The position numbers and the translations under genes are program-made. The notes under the pieces were generated by a model that was not told the DNA's origin, ran no database searches, and saw only the letters and a list, made by a program, of their open reading frames with translations. Shown piece after piece: positions 1 through 8,906 of a stretch of 64,000 bases of DNA (position 1 is its first letter; each line of letters opens with the position of its first letter). This DNA is from Agrobacterium tumefaciens (GTDB lineage Bacteria > Pseudomonadota > Alphaproteobacteria > Rhizobiales > Rhizobiaceae): contig NZ_CP072309.1 in NCBI RefSeq assembly GCF_017726655.1, positions 737,501-801,500 on the forward strand. Reading direction: 5' to 3'.

Positions 1-140
1 AAGATCCATTCGGTCGACCAGGCAAAATGCGCGGCCATGTCGGGCGCCAGGATGCTGAAGCTGTAATAGAGAGTGCCGTAGCCGATGTTCTGGGTGACGC
101 CCAACGCGACAATCGCGGCGACCGGGACGCGCTCGCTCAT
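1..140 (-). CDS. MFS transporter, N-terminal part only (ars cluster)
   Basis: This is the first 46 or so codons of a membrane transporter that runs off the left edge. The visible protein starts [18 protein letters not shown] and continues into a first hydrophobic helix typical of major facilitator superfamily pumps. Its ATG overlaps the arsH stop codon in an ATGA arrangement, so it is the last visible gene of the ars operon. In Rhizobiaceae such a gene often encodes an arsenical efflux pump (ArsK or ArsJ types), but too little is present to choose between them. The MFS assignment rests on the short N-terminus and the context. Confidence 0.6.
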   Translation of the reverse strand, partial: MSERVPVAAIVALGVTQNIGYGTLYYSFSILAPDMAAHFAWSTEWI

Positions 141-862
141 ATGGATTTCAGGCTCACGCGCCGCTCCAGCTTTTCGGCGTCTTCCTTTCGCTCGCTGTAG
201 CGATCGGTGAGGTAGGTAGAGGCGTCCCGGGTCAGGAACGTGAACTTGACCAACTCCTCACAGACATCGACGACGCGATCATAATAGGACGACGGCTTCA
301 TGCGGCCGTCAGTGTCGAATTCCTGGAAAGCCTTGGCGACCGACGACTGGTTCGGGATGGTAATCAGCCGCATCCAGCGGCCGAGCACACGAAGCTGGTT
401 GACGGCATTGAACGACTGCGAGCCGCCGGAGACCTGCATAACGGCGAGTGTCTTGCCCTGCGTCGGCCGCACGGAACCGACCGAAAGCGGGATCCAGTCG
501 ATCTGTGCCTTCATGATGCCGGTCATGGAGCCGTGGCGTTCCGGACTGATCCAGACCTGGCCTTCCGACCAGGCCGACAGATCACGCAGCTCCTGCACCT
601 TCGGATGACTGACCGGTTCCGCGTCGGGAAGCGGCAGGCCAGCCGGATGGAAGATCCGAACTTCGCAGCCAAAATGTTCGAGCAGGCGCGCGGATTCGTG
701 CGCCAGCAGGCGGCTGTAGGATACCGGACGCAAAGAGCCGTACAGGATCAGGATCCTCGGCTTGTGAGCCGAGGACGGCGGACGCAGCGCGTCTAGGTCC
801 GGCTGGCGCAGGTGCGCCAGGGATGCGGCAGGCAAATCAGCCAATGCGCTTGCCCTCCGCAT
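137..862 (-). CDS. arsH: ArsH, NADPH-dependent FMN reductase of arsenic resistance
   Basis: The 241-residue protein has the flavodoxin-like fold signature of ArsH. The FMN-binding loop [10 protein letters not shown] lies at residues 42-51, and a conserved [17 protein letters not shown] stretch lies at about 108-123. ArsH enzymes are cytosolic NADPH:FMN oxidoreductases; several oxidise trivalent organoarsenicals to less toxic pentavalent forms. The start overlaps the end of arsC by 26 bases and the stop overlaps the next gene by ATGA, so translation is probably coupled along the operon. Length and motif agree with the family. A generic chromate or quinone reductase is the only real alternative, and the ars context argues against it. 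Confidence 0.93.
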   Translation of the reverse strand: MRRASALADLPAASLAHLRQPDLDALRPPSSAHKPRILILYGSLRPVSYSRLLAHESARLLEHFGCEVRIFHPAGLPLPDAEPVSHPKVQELRDLSAWSEGQVWISPERHGSMTGIMKAQIDWIPLSVGSVRPTQGKTLAVMQVSGGSQSFNAVNQLRVLGRWMRLITIPNQSSVAKAFQEFDTDGRMKPSSYYDRVVDVCEELVKFTFLTRDASTYLTDRYSERKEDAEKLERRVSLKSI

Positions 863-1259
863 TGAGGACCTGTTCGCCGTCCTCTTTTGTGAAGGCGCCC
901 TTATGGGTGTCGGGCAGGATCTCGAGGACGACTTCGGACGGCCGCGACAGGCGCGTGCCCATTGGTGTCACGACGAACGGCCGGTTGATCAGGATCGGAT
1001 CCTTGAGCATGGCGTCGAGGAGCTGGTCATCGGCCAGATCTGGATTGCCGAGGCCGAGTTCAGCATAGGGCGCGCCCTTCTCGCGGATGGCCTGGCGCAC
1101 GGTGAGCCCCGCATCCGTAATCATCTGCACCAGCTGGTCGCGGCTGGGCGGATTTGTCAGGTATTCGATCACCGTGGGCTCAATGCCGGCATTGCGAATC
1201 ATCTCCAGCGTGTTGCGCGAGGTGCCGCAAGCGGGGTTGTGATAAATTGTGACGTTCAT
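837..1259 (-). CDS. arsC: ArsC, glutaredoxin-dependent arsenate reductase
   Basis: The 140-residue protein has the ArsC/Spx thioredoxin-like fold. Its N-terminus reads [14 protein letters not shown], with the catalytic cysteine at residue 11, and the downstream motif [18 protein letters not shown] matches plasmid-type ArsC. It reduces arsenate to arsenite in the cytoplasm using glutathione and glutaredoxin, so that Acr3 can export the product. The start lies 3 bases past the acr3 stop, and arsH overlaps its 3' end, consistent with one operon transcribed from the arsR promoter. Confidence 0.95.
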   Translation of the reverse strand: MNVTIYHNPACGTSRNTLEMIRNAGIEPTVIEYLTNPPSRDQLVQMITDAGLTVRQAIREKGAPYAELGLGNPDLADDQLLDAMLKDPILINRPFVVTPMGTRLSRPSEVVLEILPDTHKGAFTKEDGEQVLNAEGKRIG

Positions 1260-1262
1260 GAC

Positions 1263-2297
1263 TCAGATCCTTTTGGTGGAGAGATTGCGCACGGCGCCGC
1301 CGCGCTCGTACCAGCCCTTGCTGCGGTTGACGATCCAGACCACCGACAGCATCACCGGCACCTCGATCAGCACACCAACCACGGTGGCCAGCGCCGCGCC
1401 CGAGTTGAAGCCGAACAGGCTGATGGCGGCGGCTACCGCCAGTTCGAAGAAGTTGGAGGCGCCGATCAGGGCCGACGGGCCGGCGACACAGTGCTCCTCC
1501 CCGCTCACGCGGTTGAGCAGATAGGCCAGGCCGGAGTTGAAATAGACCTGGATCAGGATCGGCACGGCAAGCAGGGCGATGACGCCCGGCTGCGCCGGGA
1601 TCTGTTCGCCCTGGAAGCCAAACAGCAGCACCAGGGTGGCGAGCAAAGAGAGCAACGAGAGCGGCTGTAGCCGAGCGCCGAGGCGGGTGACATCGGTTGC
1701 CCGGCGCAGCAACTGGGCCGCGATCACCGGCAAGACGATGTAGAGCACCACCGACAGGATCAGGGTGTCCCAAGGCACGGTGATGGCGGAAAGGCCGAGC
1801 AGCAGGCCGACGATTGGCGCAAAGGCCATAACCATGATGACGTCGTTCAGCGCGACTTGGCTCAGCGTGAAATGCGGCTCGCCTTTGGTGAGGTTCGACC
1901 ACACGAACACCATGGCGGTGCAGGGTGCTGCCGCAAGTAGGATCAGGCCGGCGATGTAGCTGTCGATCTGGCCGGCCGGCAGGTACGGTCGGAACAGGTA
2001 GCCAACGAATAGCCACCCCAGCAGCGCCATGGAAAACGGCTTGATCGCCCAGTTGATGAACAGGGTGACGCCGATGCCCCGCCAGTGGCGGCTGACCTGG
2101 CCGAGGGCGGCAAAGTCGATCTTCAGCAGCATCGGGATGATCATCAGCCAGATCAGCACTGCCACCGGCAGGTTGACCCTGGCGACTTCGGCCGCACCGA
2201 TGGCCTGGAAGACGCCGGGCATGAGGTGGCCAAGGGCAACCCCGGCGATGATGCAGGCGAACACCCACACAGTCAGACAGCGTTCAAATGTAGACAT
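1263..2297 (-). CDS. acr3: Acr3-family arsenite efflux permease
   Basis: The 344-residue protein is strongly hydrophobic, with about ten predicted membrane helices, which is the usual Acr3 size. The signature APCTAMVFVWSN, with the conserved cysteine at residue 126, sits in the expected fourth helix; in characterised Acr3 proteins this cysteine is needed for arsenite transport. It acts in the inner membrane as an arsenite/proton antiporter, downstream of ArsC. It lies 3 bases after the acetyltransferase gene and 3 bases before arsC. The unrelated ArsB family of arsenite pumps lacks this motif. Confidence 0.95.
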   Translation of the reverse strand: MSTFERCLTVWVFACIIAGVALGHLMPGVFQAIGAAEVARVNLPVAVLIWLMIIPMLLKIDFAALGQVSRHWRGIGVTLFINWAIKPFSMALLGWLFVGYLFRPYLPAGQIDSYIAGLILLAAAPCTAMVFVWSNLTKGEPHFTLSQVALNDVIMVMAFAPIVGLLLGLSAITVPWDTLILSVVLYIVLPVIAAQLLRRATDVTRLGARLQPLSLLSLLATLVLLFGFQGEQIPAQPGVIALLAVPILIQVYFNSGLAYLLNRVSGEEHCVAGPSALIGASNFFELAVAAAISLFGFNSGAALATVVGVLIEVPVMLSVVWIVNRSKGWYERGGAVRNLSTKRI

Positions 2298-2300
2298 GGC

Positions 2301-2741
2301 TTATTCCGGAAGGTGCGCGACCATAAGAGCGGCCGAGGCGGGGCATAGGCTGGCGGCTTGGCGCGTGTGCAGAATGGTGGGCGGCGCAGCCGCACGATCG
2401 ATCGGGGTAAATCCGAGGTTCTGAAAAAACGGAGCGGCCGTATCGGTCAGCAGATAGACCGCACTTGCGCCGTCGCGGTGCGCCTGGTCGAGGAGCTTTC
2501 TTGTGATCGTCTGACCGAACCCCCGGCCGCGCTGGTCAGCCACCACGACAAGGGATCTCAGCAGCGCGCAGTCACCATACAGCTCCAATCCTCCGAACCC
2601 TACCAGCTGGCCGTGATGCTCCGCCTGGTAAAACGCTCTTCTCGCTTCCGCGAGGTCATCCGTGGGGAGATGGGCGGCCTTGAGGGCCGACTGCAGGGCT
2701 GCGTCCACGCCAGGGACCGGCTTAAGGGAAACGTCGCTCAT
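2301..2741 (-). CDS. arsN2: ArsN2-type GNAT acetyltransferase
   Basis: The 146-residue protein begins MSDVSLKPVPGV. Its central part, LLRSLVVVADQRGRGFGQTI, is the acetyl-CoA-binding Q/RxxGxG/A motif of GNAT N-acetyltransferases, and the C-terminal half (VYLLTDTAAPFFQNLGF) is typical of the arsenic-cluster ArsN2 subgroup. Its substrate is not established by sequence; ArsN1 relatives acetylate amino-bearing organoarsenicals such as phosphinothricin-like arsinothricin. I chose this start because the ATG overlaps the arsR stop as ATGA; an upstream in-frame start would read back through arsR. Confidence 0.85.
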   Translation of the reverse strand: MSDVSLKPVPGVDAALQSALKAAHLPTDDLAEARRAFYQAEHHGQLVGFGGLELYGDCALLRSLVVVADQRGRGFGQTITRKLLDQAHRDGASAVYLLTDTAAPFFQNLGFTPIDRAAAPPTILHTRQAASLCPASAALMVAHLPE

Positions 2742-3088
2742 GCCCCGACTCCCGCTGGCGCACAGCACGCGGCGACCTCGGTCGCCGGCGCGCAGATCTC
2801 TGGATGACCCGCGCAGCAATCTTCCATGAGGAAACGGATCAGGGCGCCGAGACCGTCATAGTTGGCGGTGTAAATGATCGAGCGGGATTCGCGTTGCTGG
2901 TTGATGAGCCCGGCGCGCTCCAGCTCCTTGAGATGAAAGGAGACGTTCGACGGCGAGACTTCCGCCTTCTCGGCGATGGCGCCGGCAGCCATGCCGTTGG
3001 GCCCTGCGACCACCAGCATGCGCACAATGTGCAGGCGGGTTTCCTGCGACAGGGCCGCGAATGACATGAGGGCTTGACGTTCTTCCAT
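2738..3088 (-). CDS. arsR: ArsR/SmtB-family arsenite-responsive repressor
   Basis: The 116-residue protein has a winged helix-turn-helix at about residues 35-75 (AIAEKAEVSPSNVSFHLKEL). Arsenite sensing is probably through the C-terminal cysteines C91, C92 and C99 (EDCCAGHPEIC). This matches the C-terminal three-cysteine type known from Acidithiobacillus rather than the CxC in the DNA-binding helix of the E. coli type. A further CC pair at 108-109 is extra. It heads the operon arsR-arsN2-acr3-arsC-arsH-MFS and lies back to back with a DUF6428 gene, so it likely controls both directions. Confidence 0.94.
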   Translation of the reverse strand: MEERQALMSFAALSQETRLHIVRMLVVAGPNGMAAGAIAEKAEVSPSNVSFHLKELERAGLINQQRESRSIIYTANYDGLGALIRFLMEDCCAGHPEICAPATEVAACCAPAGVGA

Positions 3089-3129
3089 ATTTCTACAATC
3101 CTTGAAATATTGAAACAGGAGTAGCCGAA
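3089..3129. promoter_or_regulatory. Divergent ars promoter with likely ArsR operator
   Basis: Only 41 bases separate the two divergent starts. The stretch is AT-rich, and the element TTGAAATATTGAAA (about 3101-3114) contains two TTGAAA half-sites around TAT. That resembles the AT-rich dyads bound by ArsR/SmtB proteins. The site assignment is inferred from position and composition. Confidence 0.55.
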
Positions 3130-3651
3130 ATGAACGCGCTCGACAAGCCCCTTCTTGAAACCGACATCAGCCTGGGCCGCCTGCTCGACACCATTGATGG
3201 CGTACGAAATCTCCCCCTGATCTTTTCCTATGACGGCCACCCGGTGAAACCGGGCTACCATGTAACCGAAGTCAAGGCCGGCCAGTTTGCTGCACTCGAC
3301 TGCGGCGCCGAGCACGAAGAATGGTCCGAAATCTTCGTACAACTGTGGGACATCCACGAAGACGACCGCTCCCATATGCCAGCCGGAAAGTTCGCCGGAA
3401 TCATCCGCAAGGTATCGAAGCATCTGCGGCTCGATGGATCGGCCAAGCTGACTTTCGAAGTCAGTGACGGCGTCAGGCCGATGCAGCTTTACTGTGCGGC
3501 GACCCCTGCCCTGCACAGCGGCGCGGTACATGTCGACCTGGTACCGCGGCCAGCGAGCTGTAAGCCGCGCGATCGGTGGCTCGCCGAAGAAAATCAGAAG
3601 GCCTCGGCGTGCTGTGGCCCAACACAACAGACCGGCTCGTGCTGCTCCTGA
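3130..3651 (+). CDS. DUF6428-family protein of arsenic clusters, Cys-rich tail
   Basis: The 173-residue cytosolic protein is of a kind found next to ars operons in alphaproteobacteria (DUF6428). It has no signal peptide or membrane segment. Its body (FSYDGHPVKPGYHVTEVKAG) is the conserved part. The last 15 residues contain two CC pairs (ACCGPTQQTGSCCS), a natural soft-metal ligand that could bind arsenite. It is divergent from arsR and shares its 41-base promoter, so it is probably arsenite-induced. Its biochemical role is unknown. Confidence 0.7.
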   Translation: MNALDKPLLETDISLGRLLDTIDGVRNLPLIFSYDGHPVKPGYHVTEVKAGQFAALDCGAEHEEWSEIFVQLWDIHEDDRSHMPAGKFAGIIRKVSKHLRLDGSAKLTFEVSDGVRPMQLYCAATPALHSGAVHVDLVPRPASCKPRDRWLAEENQKASACCGPTQQTGSCCS

Positions 3652-3795
3652 GTCCGCCCAATTTGGGTGAGTCCGGCGAATTGGGCGAATGTCTTGTTAT
3701 TTAGAATCAGCGAGATAGAATCCGCTCGATTAGGACCACCGACAATCGAAAATCGTAGCAAATCCCGTTCCTGAAGATCGCCTTTTGGAGCGCCC

Positions 3796-4945
3796 GTGCC
3801 AAAAACATCGCTGACCGCCGTCGAGCGCCGCGCCGAGGAACTCGACACCATCGCATCGGTGTTGCCGCTGGAACGCCGCGACGAACTCGCCGAACTGTTG
3901 ACCGATGAAGACGTCGAGACGCTGCGTCACCTCGTCAACCAGGGCATGGGCGACAATACGCTGCGCGCACTGACATCCGATCTCACTTATCTCGAGGCCT
4001 GGGGCCTGGCCGCCACCGGACAGTCCCTGCCATGGCCAGCACCTGGATCACTATTGCTCAAATTCGTCGCTCATCATCTGTGGGATCCGGAAAAGCGCGC
4101 AGGCGACCCCAACCACGGCATGCCCGCCGATGTTGACGAGAATCTCAGGCGCCAGGGTTTTCTGAAATCCATCGGTCCGCACGCGCCTGATACGGTGCGC
4201 CGCAGGCTGGCTAGTTGGTCGACACTCACCAAATGGCGCGGTCTTAATGGCGCTTTCGCCTCCCCTGCCCTCAAACAGGCGATCCGGTTGGCAGTTCGCG
4301 CTGTTCCCCGAAAGCGCCGTCGAAAAAGCGCAAAAGCGGCACAGGGGACATCCTGCAAATGCTGCTAGCCACGTGCGCAAGTGACAGCCTGCGCGACGTT
4401 CGCGATCGGGCGATACTGATGGTCGCCTTTGCCTCGGGTGGTCGCCGAAGCAACGAGATTGCCTCATTGCGCGTCGAGCAACTGACTGTCGAGGCTTCGA
4501 TCGAATTGCCCGACAGCCCTCCCCTCCCCTCCCCTCTCTCGCCATCCATCTCGGCCGGACGAAAACAACCACCGGCGAACAAGATGAGATCGTCTACCTG
4601 ACGGGCCAGCCGGTGGAGGCGCTCAATGCCTGGATGGCAGTCGCAAGCATTGAGAAAGGCAGCGTGTTTCGGGGGATTGGCAGGTGGAATACCGTTTCGA
4701 AGCGGGCGCTCGACCCGCAGTCGGTCAATGCCATTCTCAAGCAGCGAGCCAAAATGGCCGGGTTGGAGCCAAGGGAGTTTTCGGCGCACGGGTTGCGGTC
4801 AGGGTATCTGACCGAGGCGGCCAATCGCGGCATCCCTCTCCCCGAAGCGATGGAGCAATCCCGCCATCGATCAGTGCAACAGGCGTCCAGCTACTACAAC
4901 AACGCGACACGGCGAAGCGGGCGTGCGGCACGACTATTTGTGTGA
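3796..4945 (+). pseudogene. Site-specific tyrosine recombinase (integrase), two frameshifts
   Basis: Three reading-frame segments together make one integrase. Segment one (GTG at 3796, RBS TTTTGGAG) is the N-terminal core-binding domain, up to PRKRRRKSAKA. The frame changes near 4339 (one base lost) into DILQMLLATCASD...FASGGRRSNEIASLRVEQL, which holds the first catalytic Arg box. It changes again at the CCCTC repeat (4517-4536) into IHLGRTKTTTGEQDEIVYLTG and the C-terminal box HGLRSGYLTEAANRG...HRSVQQASSYY. That part carries the HxxR and H residues; the terminal Tyr (SYYNN) is present. As read, no active recombinase can be made. It probably marks the edge of an old mobile element next to the ars genes. 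Confidence 0.85.
4517..4536 (+). repeat. Short tandem repeat (CCCTC)x4 inside the integrase
   Basis: Four perfect 5-base units lie exactly where the second integrase frameshift must occur. Gain of one unit (5 bases) would move the frame from the upstream segment to the downstream one, so slipped-strand change of unit number explains the lesion. Confidence 0.75.
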
Positions 4946-5010
4946 GGAGCTTATCTCGATAGTCATGCTGTCCGATGCGTTTTATCCTGAAATTAAAGCC
5001 AGATAAGAAA

Positions 5011-5044
5011 GCGGAACGAGGCTTAGCTCCGTTCCGCTCCTTTA
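5011..5044 (-). terminator. Hairpin terminator between integrase and MFS gene
   Basis: GCGGAACG at 5011-5018 pairs with CGTTCCGC at 5030-5037, with a few further pairs inside and a loop around GCTTAG. On the minus strand it directly follows the transporter stop and is followed by the T-rich TTTCTTATCT. It may act in both directions. Confidence 0.7.
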
Positions 5045-6343
5045 TCATGCTTTGGCGGGTATGGCGCCTGATCGTGCGCCGTCCGTCACCTTGCGATATA
5101 CCAACAGCGTCGCTACGAGACCGCAACCGCCAGCAAGAGCAAGCCAATAGCCGGGTGCAGCCTTATCACCGGTCTCTTCGATGAGCCAAGTGGCGATCGC
5201 TGGCGTAAAGCCTCCGAATATCGCCGTCGCCAACGAATAGGCGAGCGAGAACCCTGCTGTCCGCACGATCGGCGGCACAATTTCCGTTAGGGCGACAACC
5301 ATGGCTCCGTTATAGCTGGCATAAAGGAAACTCAGCCAGAGTTCAGCTATAAGCATGCGCTCGAAGCTCGGTGCGGAGACGAGCCACGCGATCACCGGGT
5401 AAGCTGTCACGAGAGCGAGCGCCGAGAAAACAACGAGGACAGGCTTGCGGCCAATACGGTCGGAAACAGTGCCCATGACCGGTAGCCAGAAGAAATTCGA
5501 CAAGGCAACGCAGAATGTCACGAGAAGGCTGTCGGTTTCCGAAAGCTTCAGAACGCTCTTGCCGAAGGTGGGCGTATAGACGGTGATAGCGTAAAACGAG
5601 ACTGTCGTCATGACGACCATCAACATGCCGAGCAGGACGATGCCCCAGTTGCTGGCGAGCGTCTGATAGATCTGCGTCATTGTTGGGCGATGTTGACGGG
5701 CGGCGAACTCCTGGGTTTCCTCCAACGAACGCCGGACATAAAAGAGGAAGGGCACGATGCCGCAGCCAATGAAGAAGGGTATACGCCAGCCCCATTCGGT
5801 CATCATGCTCGGTGGCATCAGCGAATTCAACGCATAGCCCAGGACAGCGGCAACCATGATCGCGACCTGCTGGCTTGCCGACTGCCACGATACATAAAAG
5901 CCTTTTTTTCCTGGCGTCGACATCTCGGCCAGATAGACCGAGACACCGCCGAGTTCGACACCTGCCGAAAAGCCCTGCAGCAGACGACCGATCAGGACAA
6001 GTAGCGGCGCAAAGATGCCAATCGTCTGGACGCCGGGCACAAATGCAATGAGAACTGTACCGAGCGCCATGATGCTGAGGGTGACGATCAGGCCCTGCCG
6101 GCGGCCGATCTTATCGACGTAGGCGCCAAGGAAGATTGCTCCGAGCGGTCGCATCAGAAACCCTGCCCCAAAGGTCATGAAGGTCAGCATCAGCGATGCG
6201 GCTTCATTGTTTGACGGGAAGAAGGTTTTCGAAATATTGCTGGCGTAGATCCCGACGAGAAAAAAGTCGAACATCTCAAGGAAATTGCCGCTTGTTACGC
6301 GCAGTACGGTGCCAACGCGGGATGAGCGTCTAGCTGCTATCAT
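5045..6343 (-). CDS. MHS-family MFS transporter, probable citrate/tricarballylate:H+ symporter
   Basis: The 432-residue protein has twelve predicted helices and the metabolite:H+ symporter (MHS) pattern: [16 protein letters not shown] at the start, [13 protein letters not shown] between helices 2 and 3, and [22 protein letters not shown] in helix 4. These match CitA/TcuC-type citrate or tricarballylate carriers of the inner membrane. I chose the ATG at 6343 because it has a strong GGAGG 8 bases upstream; the longer frame upstream (46 codons) is not membrane-like. It is divergent from a TctD/TctE-type two-component system, which suggests induction by its tricarboxylate substrate. The exact substrate is inferred. 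Confidence 0.85.
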   Translation of the reverse strand: MIAARRSSRVGTVLRVTSGNFLEMFDFFLVGIYASNISKTFFPSNNEAASLMLTFMTFGAGFLMRPLGAIFLGAYVDKIGRRQGLIVTLSIMALGTVLIAFVPGVQTIGIFAPLLVLIGRLLQGFSAGVELGGVSVYLAEMSTPGKKGFYVSWQSASQQVAIMVAAVLGYALNSLMPPSMMTEWGWRIPFFIGCGIVPFLFYVRRSLEETQEFAARQHRPTMTQIYQTLASNWGIVLLGMLMVVMTTVSFYAITVYTPTFGKSVLKLSETDSLLVTFCVALSNFFWLPVMGTVSDRIGRKPVLVVFSALALVTAYPVIAWLVSAPSFERMLIAELWLSFLYASYNGAMVVALTEIVPPIVRTAGFSLAYSLATAIFGGFTPAIATWLIEETGDKAAPGYWLALAGGCGLVATLLVYRKVTDGARSGAIPAKA

Positions 6344-6603
6344 TGTTTTTCCTCCAAAGGCACGAGACGTACCCAGCTTCGGGTCCTCCAGTCTCAATGC
6401 AAACGGTCGTGCGGCAGTCGAGTGTGCCGCCGCGTGTCGACGGCAGGCCCCGACAGGCGCCTTTGCCAAACTCATTTCCAATCGCTTACATCGAATATCC
6501 TGTCACCATCCTGTCACGCCCTTAAGCAGCTCGAAATTGCTTGTCACAAACTCATCCACCGTGCTTGAACTAGCAGATGAAACATAAGACCAGGGAGGAA
6601 GGC
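6344..6603. promoter_or_regulatory. Divergent control region, transporter / two-component system
   Basis: This is 260 bases without a gene between divergent starts. The stretch at 6480-6550 is relatively AT-rich and holds two nearby direct copies of CCTGTCAC (about 6499 and 6509), which could be part of a response-regulator site. No clear promoter hexamers could be assigned with confidence. Confidence 0.4.
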
Positions 6604-7269
6604 ATGCGGGTCCTCATTGTGGAGGATGACCCGTCGTTGGCTCGCGGGATAGTGACGGCGCTCGTGAGCGGCGGGTACGCGGTTGATCATATCGACAATG
6701 GGCGCGACGGACTCTCTGCAGCTCTCGAGGAAGACTACGCGCTTATCGTGCTCGACCTCGGTTTGCCAGAAATGAATGGGCTCGCGGTCCTCAGAGCGCT
6801 GCGTCAGGCAGGTTCGACAACTCCCGTAATGATCCTGACTGCGCGTGATGCTATTCCCGACCGGGTAGCCGGGCTCGATGTGGGGGCCGACGATTATCTG
6901 ACCAAACCTTTCGCGCTGGAAGAATTTGAGGCCCGTGTGCGCTCTCTCGTTCGGCGCGGGCAGAAACAGGCGAGCCCGATACTGACCAGCGGCGCGCTTT
7001 CTATCGATCTCAACGCTGGTATAGCCACACTTTCCGGGCGCACCCTCTTTTTGCGGCCAAGGGAGTATTCTGTCCTCGTTCTTCTTCTGGCTCGAGCAGG
7101 CCAGGTTGTTCAAAAAGAGCGACTCGCCTCGGCGATTTCGAATTTCGATGACGCGCTTACGCCCAACGCCGTGGAACTGCATCTTGGGCGTCTGCGTAAG
7201 AAACTCCAGCCAGACGGCCCCAATATTCGCACCATTCGTGGTGTTGGCTATATCCTTGAGGTCGGGTGA
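6604..7269 (+). CDS. tctD: OmpR-family response regulator, TctD-like
   Basis: The 221-residue protein has a receiver domain (MRVLIVEDDPSLARG, phospho-acceptor Asp51 in LIVLDLGLPEMNG, Lys101 in YLTKPF) followed by an OmpR-type winged helix (LRPREYSVLVLL to RTIRGVGYILEV). This start has the RBS GGGAGGAAGG just upstream; an ATG nine codons earlier lacks one. Its stop abuts the start of the sensor kinase, and the pair resembles TctD/TctE, which control tricarboxylate uptake. Here the divergent MHS transporter is the likely target. Confidence 0.87.
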   Translation: MRVLIVEDDPSLARGIVTALVSGGYAVDHIDNGRDGLSAALEEDYALIVLDLGLPEMNGLAVLRALRQAGSTTPVMILTARDAIPDRVAGLDVGADDYLTKPFALEEFEARVRSLVRRGQKQASPILTSGALSIDLNAGIATLSGRTLFLRPREYSVLVLLLARAGQVVQKERLASAISNFDDALTPNAVELHLGRLRKKLQPDGPNIRTIRGVGYILEVG

Positions 7270-8706
7270 ATGAGCGGCAGCGGCACGCCGTCCATCCGCC
7301 GGCGCCTTCTCCGAAATATGGTCTTGCCCGTCGCTGTGCTGGCAGTCGTCTTCGGCGTTGGCGGCGCATTCCTCATTCATAGCGTCGTGAGCCTCACGCA
7401 GGACAGACTGCTTGATGCGGCGCTGATCTCAATCATCGATCGCGCGTCGGCGCATGGTCCGGCGCACCTCGGCGACACGGTGGCACAAGGCGCCATCGAG
7501 ATTCTACGTGACGACGCAAACGATACCTTCACCTTTTGTATATCTGATGGCGTTGGCTTCCAGCGAGGCGATCCAAAACTCTGTGCGCTGAGTACGCCCG
7601 CAGCGCCATCAGACAGCACCACGCATGTAGCGGCTGAACTGAATGACAACCAGGTGCGGATCGCCATGACCAGTCGCGCCATAGAAGGCTTCGCTGAGCC
7701 GCTCACTTTCAGGATAGCAGAAACGCTCAACAGCCGGCTTAATATGGAAGCGCGGATGCTCGTCGTACTCGTGCTGTTCGAAGCCGTCCTCCTGACCGCT
7801 GCCGCCATTCTTTCCTATTTGGCCATTTTGCGAGGGCTTCTCCCTCTTACCGAGATCAGTCAGGAGCTTTTGGGACGAGCGCCGCCCGGCGCAATCCCCT
7901 TTGCGCGGATCGATACCGCAAGGGTGCCGGAAGAGGCTGTCGACCTTGTCTCGGCGATCAATACATTGATGGAGCGGCTGGATGAAACTATCGCTGGCGT
8001 ACGCGATTTCACCGCGGATGCTTCACATCAATTGCGGTCGCCGCTAGGTGGTATCAAGCTGCATCTTGAGCTTTTGGAGCGGCAGGCGGCAGGGCAGGCT
8101 CCTCTTCTGGCAACACTTCGCGAAGCGCAAGACGGCGTGACGCGCTTGCAACGCGTGCTCGAGCAACTGATCGTGCTGGCACGCGTAGACACAAGGAGCG
8201 GAGGGGTCGACCTCAATCAGCGCATTGATCTTGGCCACCTCGCGGCCGATGTCTTGGCCGGATACGTGCCGAAGGCTTTGCACCGCAAGATAGATATCGT
8301 GCTCGATGCGCCGGACAGCCCCATCTATGTTGCCGGCAATCGGCTTCTTCTGCAGGAAATCGTTTCCAATCTTGTCGATAACGCGCTTGCACACAGTGCA
8401 GAAGGGAGCGCCGTGACGGTGCGCGTGATGCAGGACGCAACAGCAGGAACAATCGCGGTAGAGGATGAAGGGCCAGGCATTCCAGAGCAAGAACGCGGTC
8501 GCGTCTTTCAGCGCTTCTATCAGATACCGCGCAGTGGCGCGAAGCCGGGCTCTGGGCTTGGTCTTGCGATCGCCCGACGTATCGCCGATCTTCATGGCGG
8601 CTCGATCAGTCTGAGCGACACCTTGTCGGGAAGCGGTCTCAGCGCGCGGCTCGGTCTGCGGCTCTTCCAGTTGCCAGCGGCGGGAAGCGCTGAGAGAACA
8701 ACCTAG
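7270..8706 (+). CDS. tctE: Sensor histidine kinase, TctE-like
   Basis: The 478-residue inner-membrane kinase has a first helix at about residues 18-40, a periplasmic sensor region (about 41-162, close to the TctE N-terminal domain), a second helix at about 163-186, and a HAMP-like linker. The dimerisation box is FTADASHQLRSPL with His253, and the ATPase domain shows NLVDNALAHS, DEGPGIP and GSGLGLAI. All catalytic boxes are present. It starts on the base after the response-regulator stop, so the two are co-translated. A tandem palindrome with a T-run follows the stop. Confidence 0.88.
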   Translation: MSGSGTPSIRRRLLRNMVLPVAVLAVVFGVGGAFLIHSVVSLTQDRLLDAALISIIDRASAHGPAHLGDTVAQGAIEILRDDANDTFTFCISDGVGFQRGDPKLCALSTPAAPSDSTTHVAAELNDNQVRIAMTSRAIEGFAEPLTFRIAETLNSRLNMEARMLVVLVLFEAVLLTAAAILSYLAILRGLLPLTEISQELLGRAPPGAIPFARIDTARVPEEAVDLVSAINTLMERLDETIAGVRDFTADASHQLRSPLGGIKLHLELLERQAAGQAPLLATLREAQDGVTRLQRVLEQLIVLARVDTRSGGVDLNQRIDLGHLAADVLAGYVPKALHRKIDIVLDAPDSPIYVAGNRLLLQEIVSNLVDNALAHSAEGSAVTVRVMQDATAGTIAVEDEGPGIPEQERGRVFQRFYQIPRSGAKPGSGLGLAIARRIADLHGGSISLSDTLSGSGLSARLGLRLFQLPAAGSAERTT

Positions 8707-8751
8707 AATCTCAGGATGGTCGAGTTCTTCTTTGAAATGGCCGCGATCCGG

Positions 8752-8777
8752 AACCTTGTCAGCTGACAAGGTTTTTG
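8752..8777 (+). terminator. Rho-independent terminator after the kinase gene (palindrome copy 1)
   Basis: A perfect 22-base palindrome (8752-8773, left arm AACCTTGTCAG) is followed by a run of T. It lies 45 bases after the kinase stop. A second, 24-base version occurs at 8883-8906. Confidence 0.7.
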
Positions 8778-8882
8778 CAGGCGCCCTTTAGCCTGAGTTG
8801 CCGCGGCTTCATGCCAATGCAAATGCGAGTTCCGTGCGCAGGCTTGAGATCAAGTTCCAGGGGCGGGGAGGGGATAAGAACA

Positions 8883-8906
8883 AAACCTTGTCAGCTGACA
8901 AGGTTT
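8883..8906. repeat. Second copy of the kinase-terminator palindrome
   Basis: This is a perfect 24-base palindrome (left arm AAACCTTGTCAG, right arm its exact complement) sharing the 22-base core with the copy at 8752-8773, 131 bases away. No gene lies between the copies, so the second is a duplicated terminator-like or REP-like element rather than the end of another gene. Confidence 0.7.

Noticed and set aside
1180..2268. Large minus-strand frame overlapping acr3
   Set aside because: It is a shadow of acr3; the product has no membrane helices or motifs.
8044..8769. Minus-strand frame antisense to the kinase gene
   Set aside because: Shadow of a kinase with all catalytic boxes.
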